Below, in pieces: positions 8,667 through 17,347 of a stretch of 64,000 nt of DNA. Position 1 is the first letter of the stretch. Every line of letters begins with the position of its first letter. A model generated the notes under the pieces. The model was not told the DNA's origin and made no database searches. It saw only the letters and a program-made list of their open reading frames with translations. A program made the translations under genes and the position numbers. The stretch is from Paenibacillus taiwanensis DSM 18679 (lineage in GTDB: Bacteria > Bacillota > Bacilli > Paenibacillales > Paenibacillaceae), in assembly GCF_000425125.1 (NCBI RefSeq), contig NZ_AULE01000031.1, forward strand, positions 1 to 64,000, in the 5' to 3' direction.

Positions 8667-9713
8667 CTACTCCATTTCACGGTTCCAGCGATCGATCCAG
8701 CCGCTCATTTCTTGATTTACTTTACGAAGGTCGAGCAGCTTCAATTTTTCAACAACTTCAGCCCCATACGTCATCCCTTTGGCTTGCTCGTCTGTCAGCT
8801 TAACCAACTTGTTCGTTGGAGAATCAACACGCTGCTCGGCATTAGCCTGTTGGACTTGTTGGCTTAAGTGCCAGTTAATGAACTTTTCTGCCAACTCTTT
8901 ATTTTTTGATCCCTTAACGACATTAACTGTATTCAACAGTGCATACGCGCCCTCTTTTGGCGTGATGTACTTCGCTGAAGGAACTGCCTCCGATACACTT
9001 CCGTAGAACGTATCCTGCATCGGCGCTACAACCACTTCGCCTTGAGCAAACATATTAACCAAATCAGCAGACTTCGAGTAATATTTGACGACACCAGGAT
9101 TAATTTCCTTTAATGCTTTAAATGCTGCATCCGTGTTCATCTCTTGATTACCTGCGTGCTTCGCTGCAATATCCATCAACATTGGCCCAGTCGTAATCGT
9201 GATGTTTGGCAAAGCGAGCTTGTTTTTAAACTCTGCTTTCCACAAATCACTCCATGACTCGACTGGCGTCTTCACTTGATCACCGTTCACAACTAGTCCG
9301 AGCTGCGCTACGGTATGGGCAGGGCCATACTCTTTGCCCAGCGGCGCCTTTGCAATCTCATACAAGTTTTCAATGTTAGGGATGTTTTTGTGGTCAATCT
9401 TCTCAAACAAGCCCTCTTCAATACCTTGCAGCGCATAATAGTCGGACAAGTAGATCAAGTCTACTTTAGAGCTGCCTTGGCGAACTTTATTTAAGCGATC
9501 CGTATTGTTACCGATCTCCGTTACAATCTTTACGTTATATTCTTTCTCAAATGGCTCATACACATTTTTACGCATAGCATCTTCAGCAAATCCCCAAGTT
9601 GAGATGACAAGTTCTGTCGGCTTGCTGCTGCCTTCTTCCTTGCCGCTCCCGCAAGCAGCGAGAAGCGTACCAAATGTCAGAACGACGGTGAGTAGTAAAG
9701 CCAGCTTTTTCAT
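8667..9713 (-). CDS. ABC transporter substrate-binding lipoprotein, PotD-like
   Basis: Captures the substrate outside the membrane. The 348-aa precursor has a lipoprotein signal peptide with lipobox LLAAC, so Cys21 is the predicted lipidated residue, followed by a Gly/Ser/Glu linker. The mature part is a type II periplasmic-binding fold of the spermidine/putrescine and iron class (for example LVISTWGFAEDAMRKNVYEP near the start of the domain). It is the first gene of the operon and is separated from nucleoside hydrolase by a weak terminator. Ligand unknown; nucleoside, nucleobase or polyamine are all possible. Confidence 0.88.
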   Translation of the reverse strand: MKKLALLLTVVLTFGTLLAACGSGKEEGSSKPTELVISTWGFAEDAMRKNVYEPFEKEYNVKIVTEIGNNTDRLNKVRQGSSKVDLIYLSDYYALQGIEEGLFEKIDHKNIPNIENLYEIAKAPLGKEYGPAHTVAQLGLVVNGDQVKTPVESWSDLWKAEFKNKLALPNITITTGPMLMDIAAKHAGNQEMNTDAAFKALKEINPGVVKYYSKSADLVNMFAQGEVVVAPMQDTFYGSVSEAVPSAKYITPKEGAYALLNTVNVVKGSKNKELAEKFINWHLSQQVQQANAEQRVDSPTNKLVKLTDEQAKGMTYGAEVVEKLKLLDLRKVNQEMSGWIDRWNREME

Positions 9714-9776
9714 TAACGTATGTCCCCCTAGATGCTTAACTTTGTATAAGAAGAGTGGTTCTTTTCAACATGGACA

Positions 9777-9805
9777 AGAATAGCACAGTTCCATGCACAC
9801 TTCAA
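9777..9805 (-). promoter_or_regulatory. Probable promoter of the nucleoside/ABC operon
   Basis: On the minus strand TTGAAG is followed after 17 bases by TATTCT, about 65 bases before the start of the binding-protein gene. The remaining 9806-10070 is AT-rich and shows no riboswitch or other recognisable element. Confidence 0.5.
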
Positions 9806-10070
9806 GGTTTTTTACGAACAATTTTACAATTATATTGCATCATCGTTCGCCTTTAACATAATTTAACCCTATATTCAACCGCCTAAAAGTGTAAAAATTA
9901 AATAAAATACGGTTTTACCTTCTAAATTCCGTCCACTGCACCTGGATGATCAACCAAATCCTGTTCTGATGCAGCCGGATCATTTTTTATAAATTGGTTA
10001 TCGATAACAATTAGTCCCTATCTCATACGTTACTGCTCAACTTCTCACCTTCTCAACTGCTGCCGCCCAG

Positions 10071-10106
10071 AAAAAAGCGCCCCAGCCATTGCTGACTGTT
10101 GCGCTT
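10071..10106 (-). terminator. Terminator of the NCS2 permease gene
   Basis: On the minus strand a stem AAGCGC/GCGCTT (10075-10080 with 10101-10106), with further pairing inside, is followed by a run of T. It separates the purine permease from the ABC operon. Confidence 0.7.
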
Positions 10107-10142
10107 CAACTTCCTTACTAGCCTAATAATTCTGCATTGGTA

Positions 10143-11552
10143 TCAATGTCCGCCGCCCATCATGATGTAACGTGCTAGTACAAGGACAAACAGAATCCAC
10201 ATCATCCAATGAATCTTATACTTTTCCGTTGCCTTACCAGATACATTCGCCACAAAAGCAAGTAATACGTAAGACAAAATTCCGAATGAAATACCGTTAG
10301 CAATGCTGTACGTAAATGGCATAAAGGCTACTGTTAAAAATGCCGGAATACCAATGACAAGGTCATTGAAGTTAATGTCTCGCACGGACTGCATCATCAA
10401 CACACCTACGACGATTAACGCTGCTGCTGTTGCAGATCCTGGGATCAACGCAATGATTGGAGCGATAAACAAGGACAACAAGAAACATACACCTGTCGTT
10501 ACAGCTGTTAACCCTGTGCGACCGCCTGCTGCAACACCTGCGGAGCTTTCAACAAAGGCAGTTACCGTAGAAGTACCCAGTACAGCGCCACCGCCTACAG
10601 CGATCGAATCTACGAACATCGCTTTACCGACACGCTTCTTGCCTTCTTCCGGGTTCTTCATGTAGCCTGCACGGTTCGCTGTGCCTATCAAGGTACCAAA
10701 TGTGTCAAACAACTCCACAAACGTAAACGTTAGTATAATCGATACAATTCCGACACCTAGTAAGCCTGAAAAATCAAACTCGAACACATTTAGTTGTCCC
10801 AAGTCAGGAATCCACGGTGTCTTGGACACGTCATTTAGACTGTCAAAGGAAACAACCCCCATAAAGATGCCGATAACGGTAGTTCCCAAAATACCAAACA
10901 AAATCGCTCCCGGCACATTCATGACCATTAGAACGGAAATTAAAGCGAGACCGATAATAGTCAGGAGCACTTGAGGATCTGTGAAGCTACCGATACCAAA
11001 TACCGTCTCAAAGCCCTTCAGCGGTGTAAATACACCCTTGCCAATATCGTTAACAGATTCAACCGATACAGAAAGCAATCCACTATTTTTGAGGCCTACG
11101 ATAGTAATAAAGAGACCGATACCTACTGTTATCGCATGCTTCAAGCCGTCTGGCACTGCTTCAATCAGCTGCTGTCGAATATTCGTAATCGTTAAAAGGA
11201 AGAAAATAATACCTGACACAAATACTGCGGTTAAAGCAATCTGCCAGGTCACCGGATGATCTGTTGCTGCTGTAGATACGATGACCGATGCAAAGTATGC
11301 ATTCAGCCCCATCCCAGGAGCAAGTGCTACAGGGAAATTAACGAAAATACCCATCGCAATCGTAAAAATACCACCAGCAATTGCAGTTGCTAGAAATACG
11401 GGATACCACTCCATGCCCGTCTTGCCGAAACCTGTCAAAATGTCAGGGTTAATAGCCAAGATGTAGGCCATCGTCATAAACGTTGTTATACCCGCCATAA
11501 TTTCCGTTCTGATCGTTGACCCATGCTCCTTAATTTTGAAGAAGCGTTCCAT
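10143..11552 (-). CDS. NCS2 family purine permease (PbuG/AzgA-like)
   Basis: Proton-driven uptake of hypoxanthine, guanine or adenine. About 469 aa with 12 or more hydrophobic segments and the AzgA-subfamily features ITTFMTMAYILAINPDIL near the N-terminus, MGLNAYFA, and GTSTVTAFVESSAGVAAGGR. The frame is open to 11603, but ATG 11552 (MERFFKIKEHGS) matches the family's start and has GGGGAGG before it. It is preceded by a guanine-class riboswitch and its terminator, which supports a guanine/hypoxanthine substrate. It has its own terminator at 10071-10106. Confidence 0.92.
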   Translation of the reverse strand: MERFFKIKEHGSTIRTEIMAGITTFMTMAYILAINPDILTGFGKTGMEWYPVFLATAIAGGIFTIAMGIFVNFPVALAPGMGLNAYFASVIVSTAATDHPVTWQIALTAVFVSGIIFFLLTITNIRQQLIEAVPDGLKHAITVGIGLFITIVGLKNSGLLSVSVESVNDIGKGVFTPLKGFETVFGIGSFTDPQVLLTIIGLALISVLMVMNVPGAILFGILGTTVIGIFMGVVSFDSLNDVSKTPWIPDLGQLNVFEFDFSGLLGVGIVSIILTFTFVELFDTFGTLIGTANRAGYMKNPEEGKKRVGKAMFVDSIAVGGGAVLGTSTVTAFVESSAGVAAGGRTGLTAVTTGVCFLLSLFIAPIIALIPGSATAAALIVVGVLMMQSVRDINFNDLVIGIPAFLTVAFMPFTYSIANGISFGILSYVLLAFVANVSGKATEKYKIHWMMWILFVLVLARYIMMGGGH

Positions 11553-11649
11553 AAGTGTTACATCCTCCCCATGAGAAATCTCATATTGTGTGTACCCGAA
11601 CATGCACCGAATTAGTCATTTGCTATATATCGGGCATTCGCCTGACAAC

Positions 11650-11683
11650 AAAAAATAGCCCAAGGAATTAGATTCCAGGGCTA
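11650..11683 (-). terminator. Riboswitch expression-platform terminator
   Basis: On the minus strand TAGCCC pairs with GGGCTA (11678-11683 with 11656-11661), with GGAA/TTCC pairing inside, and is followed by TTTTTT. It lies between the purine aptamer and the NCS2 permease gene, as expected for ligand-induced termination. Confidence 0.85.
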
Positions 11684-11777
11684 CTGAACAAGATGATGGA
11701 CGCTAAGCCAGCCAAATGGCAAACCTAGCACCCCCTCAATCGATAACGTATCGTAAAGGTGGCCGTGTCCGTTCATC

Positions 11778-11847
11778 TTCTCGTAGCCAAGTCATTTACG
11801 GTGACCTTGTAGAGACTCTCGGGCCAATTCCCGAGATTATACGAAAA
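11778..11847 (-). promoter_or_regulatory. Purine riboswitch aptamer (guanine class)
   Basis: The minus strand shows all parts of the purine aptamer: P1 (11840-11847 with 11778-11785), J1/2 TATAAT, P2 with loop GAATTGG, J2/3 GTCTCTAC, P3 with loop CCGTAAA, and J3/1 GGCTACG. The specificity base before TA is C, which marks guanine/hypoxanthine binding rather than adenine. Some core positions differ from the usual sequence (see findings). It controls the NCS2 permease through the terminator at 11650-11683. Confidence 0.88.
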
Positions 11848-11948
11848 GGAGTTTCTGTTTTTGTTGTACATGTTTATTTTAGTGATAGGCTCGAATTTTG
11901 TCAACAAAAATCACGAATGATAAATAGATCACACATTGCGAATGTTCG

Positions 11949-12458
11949 TTATTTGCTCAAACCCTCCAAAATTTCATTCATTTGTTTAATATGTCGTTGT
12001 TCATGTATGTACAGCGATCTGACCCACTCCATTAATGTCATCTCTTTAAAGACCGGATGTGTAAAATGTCTTCTATTCAATAGTGTCGGATCTTCTACTG
12101 CGCTTAATATCTCATATAACTTCTCTCTTGACTGGTTTAATCCGTTACTAATTTCTTGACAGCCTATAATGATGTCGGCGGGTTTTGCAATGTCAGGAGC
12201 ATCGATTTTGTTGCTCCTATCCAGTAGAAATTGTAATGGTTTATTTTCTATAAATGAATCTTCGTCGCTCTTTAATCCTCTCTTTATGGCAACACTATAT
12301 AATTCTTCTGTCTTCATTAAATGCTGACAAATTTGGCTTATGCTCCAACTGCTTGTGTCTTTGCGTGCGCTTAATTGTTCTTTATTTAATCCGCTCACAA
12401 TAGCTAATAACTCTTCTCTTGTTTCTTCTAAATGTAGTTTGATTTCTTGAAGCTCCAT
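11949..12458 (-). CDS. DinB-like domain protein
   Basis: A 169-aa protein of the DinB/YfiT-like four-helix-bundle superfamily, many of which bind a metal and act as thiol-dependent transferases. Visible family features are the N-terminal EETREELLAIVSGL helix, the segment WSISQICQHLMKTEE with its histidine, and the C-terminal LYIHEQRHIKQM histidine motif, which together provide the usual metal ligands. ATG 12458 is chosen because GGAAG lies six bases before it; an in-frame ATG at 12482 has no ribosome binding site. The gene is AT-rich and stands alone. Its substrate is unknown. Confidence 0.75.
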   Translation of the reverse strand: MELQEIKLHLEETREELLAIVSGLNKEQLSARKDTSSWSISQICQHLMKTEELYSVAIKRGLKSDEDSFIENKPLQFLLDRSNKIDAPDIAKPADIIIGCQEISNGLNQSREKLYEILSAVEDPTLLNRRHFTHPVFKEMTLMEWVRSLYIHEQRHIKQMNEILEGLSK

Positions 12459-12589
12459 AACCATCTTCCTTTCTAATATCATTTGTGGATCGTTCCCATA
12501 ATAGTATTGTGTCTAATAAGCGGAGAGTCTCACATTACGATACATGATTATGTTGGACTATAACTTTCTTCTCTTGAATGGGGCTTTTT

Positions 12590-13026
12590 TTAACATCTAA
12601 AATCGTAATTATCCATGTTTTGATAAATTATTTCTTTAACAGCTGGAATTTCCCACTCATTTACTTGCAGTAATGCCGTTTTTAGTGCAGCTTCAGCAGG
12701 CAAACGAGCAGTATCGGGTGATTCCATTTGTAGCACTTTTAGTTGCTTAGCTGTTCCTTGCCCAGGAAAGGAGGTATGAATTTCCTCTTCTAAAGTTACC
12801 TCTGCCTTCTTGCCTATATCTATCTTTTCCTTTGTAGTTAACCACAATGCTTCATATTGCTTATTATGCGAAGGTGCAATCGAAACAATTAAAATTGAAG
12901 TTGTTGTATTTTTTACAACATATCCCACCATAGTATATTCATTTTCCTCTACGTTTTTCATATCACCCTCCTGACATCCAACGAAAATAAGAAAAAAATG
13001 ACAATTAATATGAACCTTACAGGCAT
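12590..13026 (-). pseudogene. DUF3221-type lipoprotein, apparently frameshifted in its signal peptide
   Basis: The intact downstream frame (12590-12961, 123 aa from MKNVEENEY) resembles DUF3221 proteins such as YobA: GYVVKN, EALWLTT and the TSFPGQGTAK segment. Upstream, ATG 13026 with a GGGAG site begins MPVRFILIVIFFLFS, a signal-peptide start in another frame. The two frames would join at a run of seven T (12992-12998). One more T gives MPVRFILIVIFFLIFVGCQE, a complete signal peptide and lipobox (FVGC). So either the gene is frameshifted, the read has an error, or translation starts at the internal ATG, which by chance has CAGGAGGGTGAT before it. Function unknown. Confidence 0.65.
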
Positions 13027-13984
13027 CCTCACACTCTCCCTTTATTTCAAACCAAGAAGATTGTAAAATTCATGGATGTATTATCACCAGATAGGAGTAT
13101 CTGTAGATCTGCTATTACCAGAGTAAATAGAATGATTGCTCATGCCTCGCTAGTCTCAAATTTGAAGTCGTTCTAATAAAATTTGCTTTTATTCTTAAAT
13201 GTATGCCTCATCTCATTCAACAGATGTCCCAACATACCTACATTTATCATGAATAGCTAATTCAGAATATATATCAAAATGGAAAAAATAAACATGATAA
13301 TTTTTACATTTTAAAATCTTACAATCTGATTCTTAGCTATATTGGATAAGTAATAGTCGTAAAATAGTTGCATGAAATTTAGCTTGTGTGCAACTTTCAC
13401 ATACTCATACCACTTTATTATTATTCTTGCTTGGTAGTAGTAACCGGAATTCATGACAGCGAAGAAGCTAAAAACTTATATTTCTTGATATTTGTGTTGT
13501 TCTTCATTCCCCCTACTCTTTCTCCTTTCATATTCGTACGGTGCTACCGAAATTCAAACCAAACTGTTTCCACCGTAATTTATCCCCAAAAGCTACTGAC
13601 ATACTCAATGTATTGAAAATATGTCCTATTCTATTCTTTCTGGCGTTACAATATTATGTTTTTGTTCGTATGGGCCACAAAATAGTGGCATCATACTGCC
13701 ATAAGGATATAAACTCCAATATTTTCCTTCATTATACCTCCAGTATCATAAAGGTCTTCCCAAAAAAGCTAACTTAGTAATGTTTGGCACTTCTAGACTT
13801 TCGCAGACTTTGTTGCGGTTACAACTTCATGGATATGAAGGTATGAAGCGAACATACACAGCCCCACCTGTGAGGAAGCCGTAACTCGATAAGTGATATT
13901 TCTTGCATTCATCGGGACATTTAAATGGCGTAAACACATGTTGATCCCGATTTATAGGGGAGAGCACATTTTTCCAAAAAAACG
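13027..13984. other. AT-rich stretch without a convincing gene
   Basis: About 960 bases of lower GC than the surroundings. Open frames of 76-78 codons on the plus strand (13386-13616, 13541-13777) lack ribosome binding sites and family features. A 40-codon fragment on the minus strand around 13640-13760 reads like part of a protein but has a stop before any start. No repeat or RNA gene was recognised. Confidence 0.5.
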
Positions 13985-14013
13985 AACCCCTCATACACCC
14001 CATTCATAGCGTA
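13985..14013 (+). promoter_or_regulatory. SigmaK-like promoter of the collagen-like gene
   Basis: CATAGCGTA (14005-14013) matches the sigmaK -10 pattern CATANNNTA. An AACC lies 16 bases upstream, in the range for the AC-type -35. The position, about 40 bases before the start codon of a spore-surface-type gene, fits late mother-cell expression. No experimental support. Confidence 0.45.
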
Positions 14014-14055
14014 TACGGGTAGTGACACAATTAAAAAACGGAAGGATTGATCCGA

Positions 14056-15096
14056 TTGTCTCAAGCGAATATTCCGAATATTACCCCGAGCATTACCATT
14101 TCAAGAGATGACGCATTAAATTTGCTGTTATCATCGATTGCAATCGAAGAGTTAGGATTGGGTCATGTCATTAATGCCGAGGCGGAAAAGATTCAATACG
14201 CTGTCGGTACGTTACCAGGACTCACGGTTCCAGCAACAATTAGCGATCTACTTGCTGTTGATGCAAGTGTAAAAAGCACTTTGCAGGAATTAATCAAGAA
14301 AGAAATGCTGCTCCAATCCAAACTGGAAAACATACTAGCTGCTCCTTCTTTAACAGGTCCTACAGGCGCCACGGGCGCTACTGGGCCGTCTGGAGGACCA
14401 GTAGGACCAACGGGACCGACTGGTGCTGGAGTCACTGGGGCTACTGGACCTGCTGGTGCAACTGGGGCTACAGGAGCCATTGGCCCTACAGGGCCGAGCG
14501 GCGCTACAGGGCCGAGCGGCGCTACGGGTGCTACTGGCGCTGACGGTGCCGCTGGTGCTACTGGTGCGACAGGTGTCGGGGCTACTGGGCCGACTGGCGC
14601 TACGGGTATAGGTATTACAGGTCCAACAGGCACACTCGCAGGAGTTCACGGTAGCTTTGGTAACATCACGAATGCAGGCCCATTTGTACCAGGTATTCCC
14701 ACTAATGGAACTGTTATCCCAGTGACTTTTGCCAGCCCGGCCCCTATCAATACGCCTGGTGCTTTTACCCTCAATCCAGATGGTTCTGTTACTGTTAATG
14801 TGGCAGGGATATATCAAATATCAGCGATGGTTAACCTTGCACCGGGAGAATCAGGAGATTTCGGAATACAGCTCAATGGGGGTGGAATACTAACTCCATA
14901 TATGAATTCATTTGGAAATCTAGGGAATACTACTGGAACAACTCAACTGAATCTGACTAATATTCTTAGTGTTGCTGCAGGTGATATTGTTTCGATAGGT
15001 TTAGTTGGTAGCGCCACTTCGCCAGTCTCACTTTCATTTGCACCTAATATCATTGGCACTAATGCGTCTACACTGACGTTTGTACAAATCGGTTAG
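14056..15096 (+). CDS. Collagen-like exosporium/spore-surface protein (BclA-like)
   Basis: A 346-aa protein in three parts. An N-terminal domain of about 105 residues ([20 protein letters not shown]) resembles that of other Paenibacillus/Brevibacillus collagen-like proteins. Then come about 30 Gly-X-Thr/Ala triplets, including GPTGATG blocks. The C-terminal domain of about 145 residues resembles the BclA trimerisation domain ([11 protein letters not shown]). The Thr-rich triplets are typical O-glycosylation sites of exosporium filaments. Start: TTG 14056 is preferred over TTG 14047 because GGAAGG then lies about 10 bases upstream. The frame is GC-rich against an AT-rich flank. It has a sigmaK-like promoter and its own terminator. 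Confidence 0.88.
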   Translation: MSQANIPNITPSITISRDDALNLLLSSIAIEELGLGHVINAEAEKIQYAVGTLPGLTVPATISDLLAVDASVKSTLQELIKKEMLLQSKLENILAAPSLTGPTGATGATGPSGGPVGPTGPTGAGVTGATGPAGATGATGAIGPTGPSGATGPSGATGATGADGAAGATGATGVGATGPTGATGIGITGPTGTLAGVHGSFGNITNAGPFVPGIPTNGTVIPVTFASPAPINTPGAFTLNPDGSVTVNVAGIYQISAMVNLAPGESGDFGIQLNGGGILTPYMNSFGNLGNTTGTTQLNLTNILSVAAGDIVSIGLVGSATSPVSLSFAPNIIGTNASTLTFVQIG

Positions 15097-15157
15097 TTCT
15101 TATCTTATCTGAGAAGAGATTGACTCAAAACGGCTTAGTATGAAATGTTGGATACTG

Positions 15158-15192
15158 AAGTGCTCCCCTATTCTGGGGGGCACTTTGTCTTT
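15158..15192 (+). terminator. Terminator of the collagen-like gene
   Basis: AAGTGCTCCCC pairs with GGGGGGCACTT (15158-15168 with 15175-15185) around a 6-base loop, followed by TGTCTTT. Confidence 0.75.
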
Positions 15193-15243
15193 CCGAGACG
15201 AGCAACATCAAGTAATCCCTATTGTAACAGCATCTTTTTAATC

Positions 15244-15293
15244 AAAAAAATACTCCCTTCCGTTTGCAAAACATTGCAAATAGAAGAGAGTAT
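15244..15293 (-). terminator. Terminator of guaA
   Basis: On the minus strand a long hairpin (ATACTC...GAGTAT ends at 15250-15255 and 15288-15293, with an inner TTTGCAA/TTGCAAA stem) is followed by seven T residues. It lies about 125 bases after the guaA stop. The region between the stop and the hairpin shows nothing else. Confidence 0.8.
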
Positions 15294-15419
15294 GTTTATA
15301 AATTGTATAGCTTTATTGTTGCAGCTTTGCGTAGAACTTCATTGCTCTCTATACTATAACCCCTTATTCATTAAGGATGTATGGATGATGTATAGGGAAT
15401 TACAGCATGATTCGTCCAT

Positions 15420-16958
15420 CTATTCCCACTCAATCGTTGCTGGTGGCTTTGATGTTACGTCGTACACGATACGGTTAACATTGTCCACTTCGTTAACGAT
15501 ACGAACAGAGATTTTCTCAAGCACGTCCCAAGGGATACGCGCCCAGTCTGCTGTCATGCCGTCGATAGACGTAACAGCACGGATACCTACAGTGTAGGAA
15601 TACGTACGTGCATCACCCATAACGCCAACACTCTTCATGTCAGGCAGCGCTGTGAAATACTGCCAGATCTCTTGATCCAATCCGGCCTTAGCAATCTCTT
15701 CGCGCAAAATCGCATCAGACTCGCGCACGATCGTAAGCTTGTCCTCTGTTACTTCGCCCAATACACGAATCGCAAGTCCTGGACCTGGGAATGGCTGACG
15801 CCATACAATCGCATGCGGCATACCAAGCTCTTCGCCCACTTTACGTACTTCGTCCTTGAACAATGCATTCAAAGGCTCGATTAGCTTAAACTTCATATCT
15901 TCCGGCAAACCGCCAACGTTGTGGTGCGACTTGATCGTTTGTGCGGTAGCTGTTCCGCTCTCTACGATGTCTGTATACAACGTACCTTGCGCCAAGAAGT
16001 CAAATTCGCCCAGTTTGGCGGACTCTTCATCGAAGCAATAAATAAATTCGTTGCCGATAATTTTGCGCTTCTGCTCTGGGTCAGATACACCAGCCAGCTT
16101 GCCCATAAAGCGTGCACGCGCATCGATCTTGATGACGTTAAGGCCGAATTTCCCGCTAAACGTCTCCATTACACCTTCCGCTTCGTCTTTGCGGAGCAGA
16201 CCGTGATCAATAAACATACAAGTTAATTGATCGCCAATGGCACGGTGGATCAGCATTGCTACAACAGAAGAATCAACGCCGCCGCTTAATGCACACAACA
16301 CTTTGCGGTCGCCCACCGTTGTACGGATTTCTTCAATTTTATCTTCAATAAAGGATTCCATCGTCCAGTCGCCGTGGCACTTACAGACGTCAAACAGGAA
16401 ATTGTGAATCATCTCGTTCCCTTTGACAGAGTGACGCACTTCAGGATGGAATTGAACTGCATAGAAGTTTTTCTCGGGATGGCTCATCGCTGCAATTGGT
16501 GCATGCTCTGTGCTGGCATCAATCTGGAAGCCTTTTGGAAGTTCCACCACCAGGTCGCCGTGGCTCATCCATACGGTCTGGCTTGCTTCCAAACCTTTGA
16601 TCAGACTGCTGTTCTCTTTAAATACAACGTCGGATTTCCCGTACTCTCGCTTACCCGCACGTTGTACTTTGCCTTCCATCTGATGGGACATCAATTGCAT
16701 ACCGTAACAAATGCCAAAGATCGGAAGTCCAAGGTCATAAATAGCTGGATCTACATGCGGTGCATTTTCCTCATACACGCTCGAAGGTCCGCCAGAGAAT
16801 ACGATCCCTTTCGGATTCATTTCCTTAATCTTATCAACTGGTGTGTTATACGGAATCAATTCACTGTATACACCCAAGTCGCGAATACGACGTGCAATTA
16901 ACTGATTGTATTGTCCACCGAAGTCAAGCACAACAATCATTTCATGATGCTTACTCAT
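15420..16958 (-). CDS. guaA: GMP synthase (glutamine-hydrolysing)
   Basis: Converts XMP to GMP using glutamine and ATP, the last step of guanine nucleotide synthesis. The 512-aa protein has the class I amidotransferase domain first ([13 protein letters not shown] with the catalytic Cys, and AVQFHPEV with the His-Glu pair). The ATP pyrophosphatase domain follows with its PP-loop LSGGVDSSV, then the C-terminal dimerisation domain ending [11 protein letters not shown] 16958 follows AGGAGG by 10 bases. The frame is open upstream to 17009 but that stretch is not conserved. The 16959-17255 intergenic region shows no riboswitch; the promoter was not clearly identified. Confidence 0.97.
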   Translation of the reverse strand: MSKHHEMIVVLDFGGQYNQLIARRIRDLGVYSELIPYNTPVDKIKEMNPKGIVFSGGPSSVYEENAPHVDPAIYDLGLPIFGICYGMQLMSHQMEGKVQRAGKREYGKSDVVFKENSSLIKGLEASQTVWMSHGDLVVELPKGFQIDASTEHAPIAAMSHPEKNFYAVQFHPEVRHSVKGNEMIHNFLFDVCKCHGDWTMESFIEDKIEEIRTTVGDRKVLCALSGGVDSSVVAMLIHRAIGDQLTCMFIDHGLLRKDEAEGVMETFSGKFGLNVIKIDARARFMGKLAGVSDPEQKRKIIGNEFIYCFDEESAKLGEFDFLAQGTLYTDIVESGTATAQTIKSHHNVGGLPEDMKFKLIEPLNALFKDEVRKVGEELGMPHAIVWRQPFPGPGLAIRVLGEVTEDKLTIVRESDAILREEIAKAGLDQEIWQYFTALPDMKSVGVMGDARTYSYTVGIRAVTSIDGMTADWARIPWDVLEKISVRIVNEVDNVNRIVYDVTSKPPATIEWE

Positions 16959-17254
16959 TAACGACGTGCCTCCTTGAAATATAATGAAAATGACAAGCTT
17001 TATTACCAACGCTCACACAAGCATCAAGCCCATGCAGCGATAGTTATCTCATTTGTTGAAAGTAAAGCTGCGTGCAACTGCACATTATGATATCTTAATC
17101 AAATGAAGGCTCGACGTCAATGAACCGACGACGCTCTATGCCTAACTTTTGTTACTATACCACATCCTGCTGCATTGCATACCCTGCATGTAAATGTTAC
17201 TCGCTAATTTTCATTTCGTCAAAAATCGACATATACACCACTACATACGCATAA

Positions 17255-17289
17255 CAACAGGCCCGGTTCCACAGCGGATACCGAGCCTG
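17255..17289 (-). terminator. Terminator of the iron alcohol dehydrogenase gene
   Basis: CAGGC-CGGT pairs with ACCG-GCCTG (17259-17289, one mismatch) and is followed on the minus strand by TTGTTATG. It lies about 60 bases after the stop codon. Confidence 0.6.
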
Positions 17290-17347
17290 CCTTATAACCG
17301 TTTACATGAAGCTTCTTGTCTACATGGATGAGATTATACGGATACGA

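Noticed and set aside
11716-12159. 147-codon plus-strand frame across the riboswitch
   Set aside because: It overlaps the conserved aptamer and terminator on the opposite strand and the DinB-like gene; no ribosome binding site.
13640-13760. Minus-strand fragment reading like YWRYNEGKYWSLYPYGSMMP
   Set aside because: Only about 40 codons, preceded by a stop and without a start; may be a gene remnant but cannot be assigned.
13386-13777. Overlapping 76- and 78-codon plus-strand frames in the AT-rich gap
   Set aside because: No ribosome binding site, no family features and low-complexity hydrophobic translation; probably chance frames in AT-rich DNA.
14193-14817. Two long minus-strand reading frames with Pro/Val/Ala or Ser/Arg repeats
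   Set aside because: They are antisense shadows of the Gly-X-Thr codon repeats of the collagen-like gene and have no ribosome binding site.
16959-17254. Search for a purine riboswitch or PurBox upstream of guaA
   Set aside because: No aptamer core (TATAAT, TTTCTAC, CCGTAAA series) and no paired PurR-type boxes were found.
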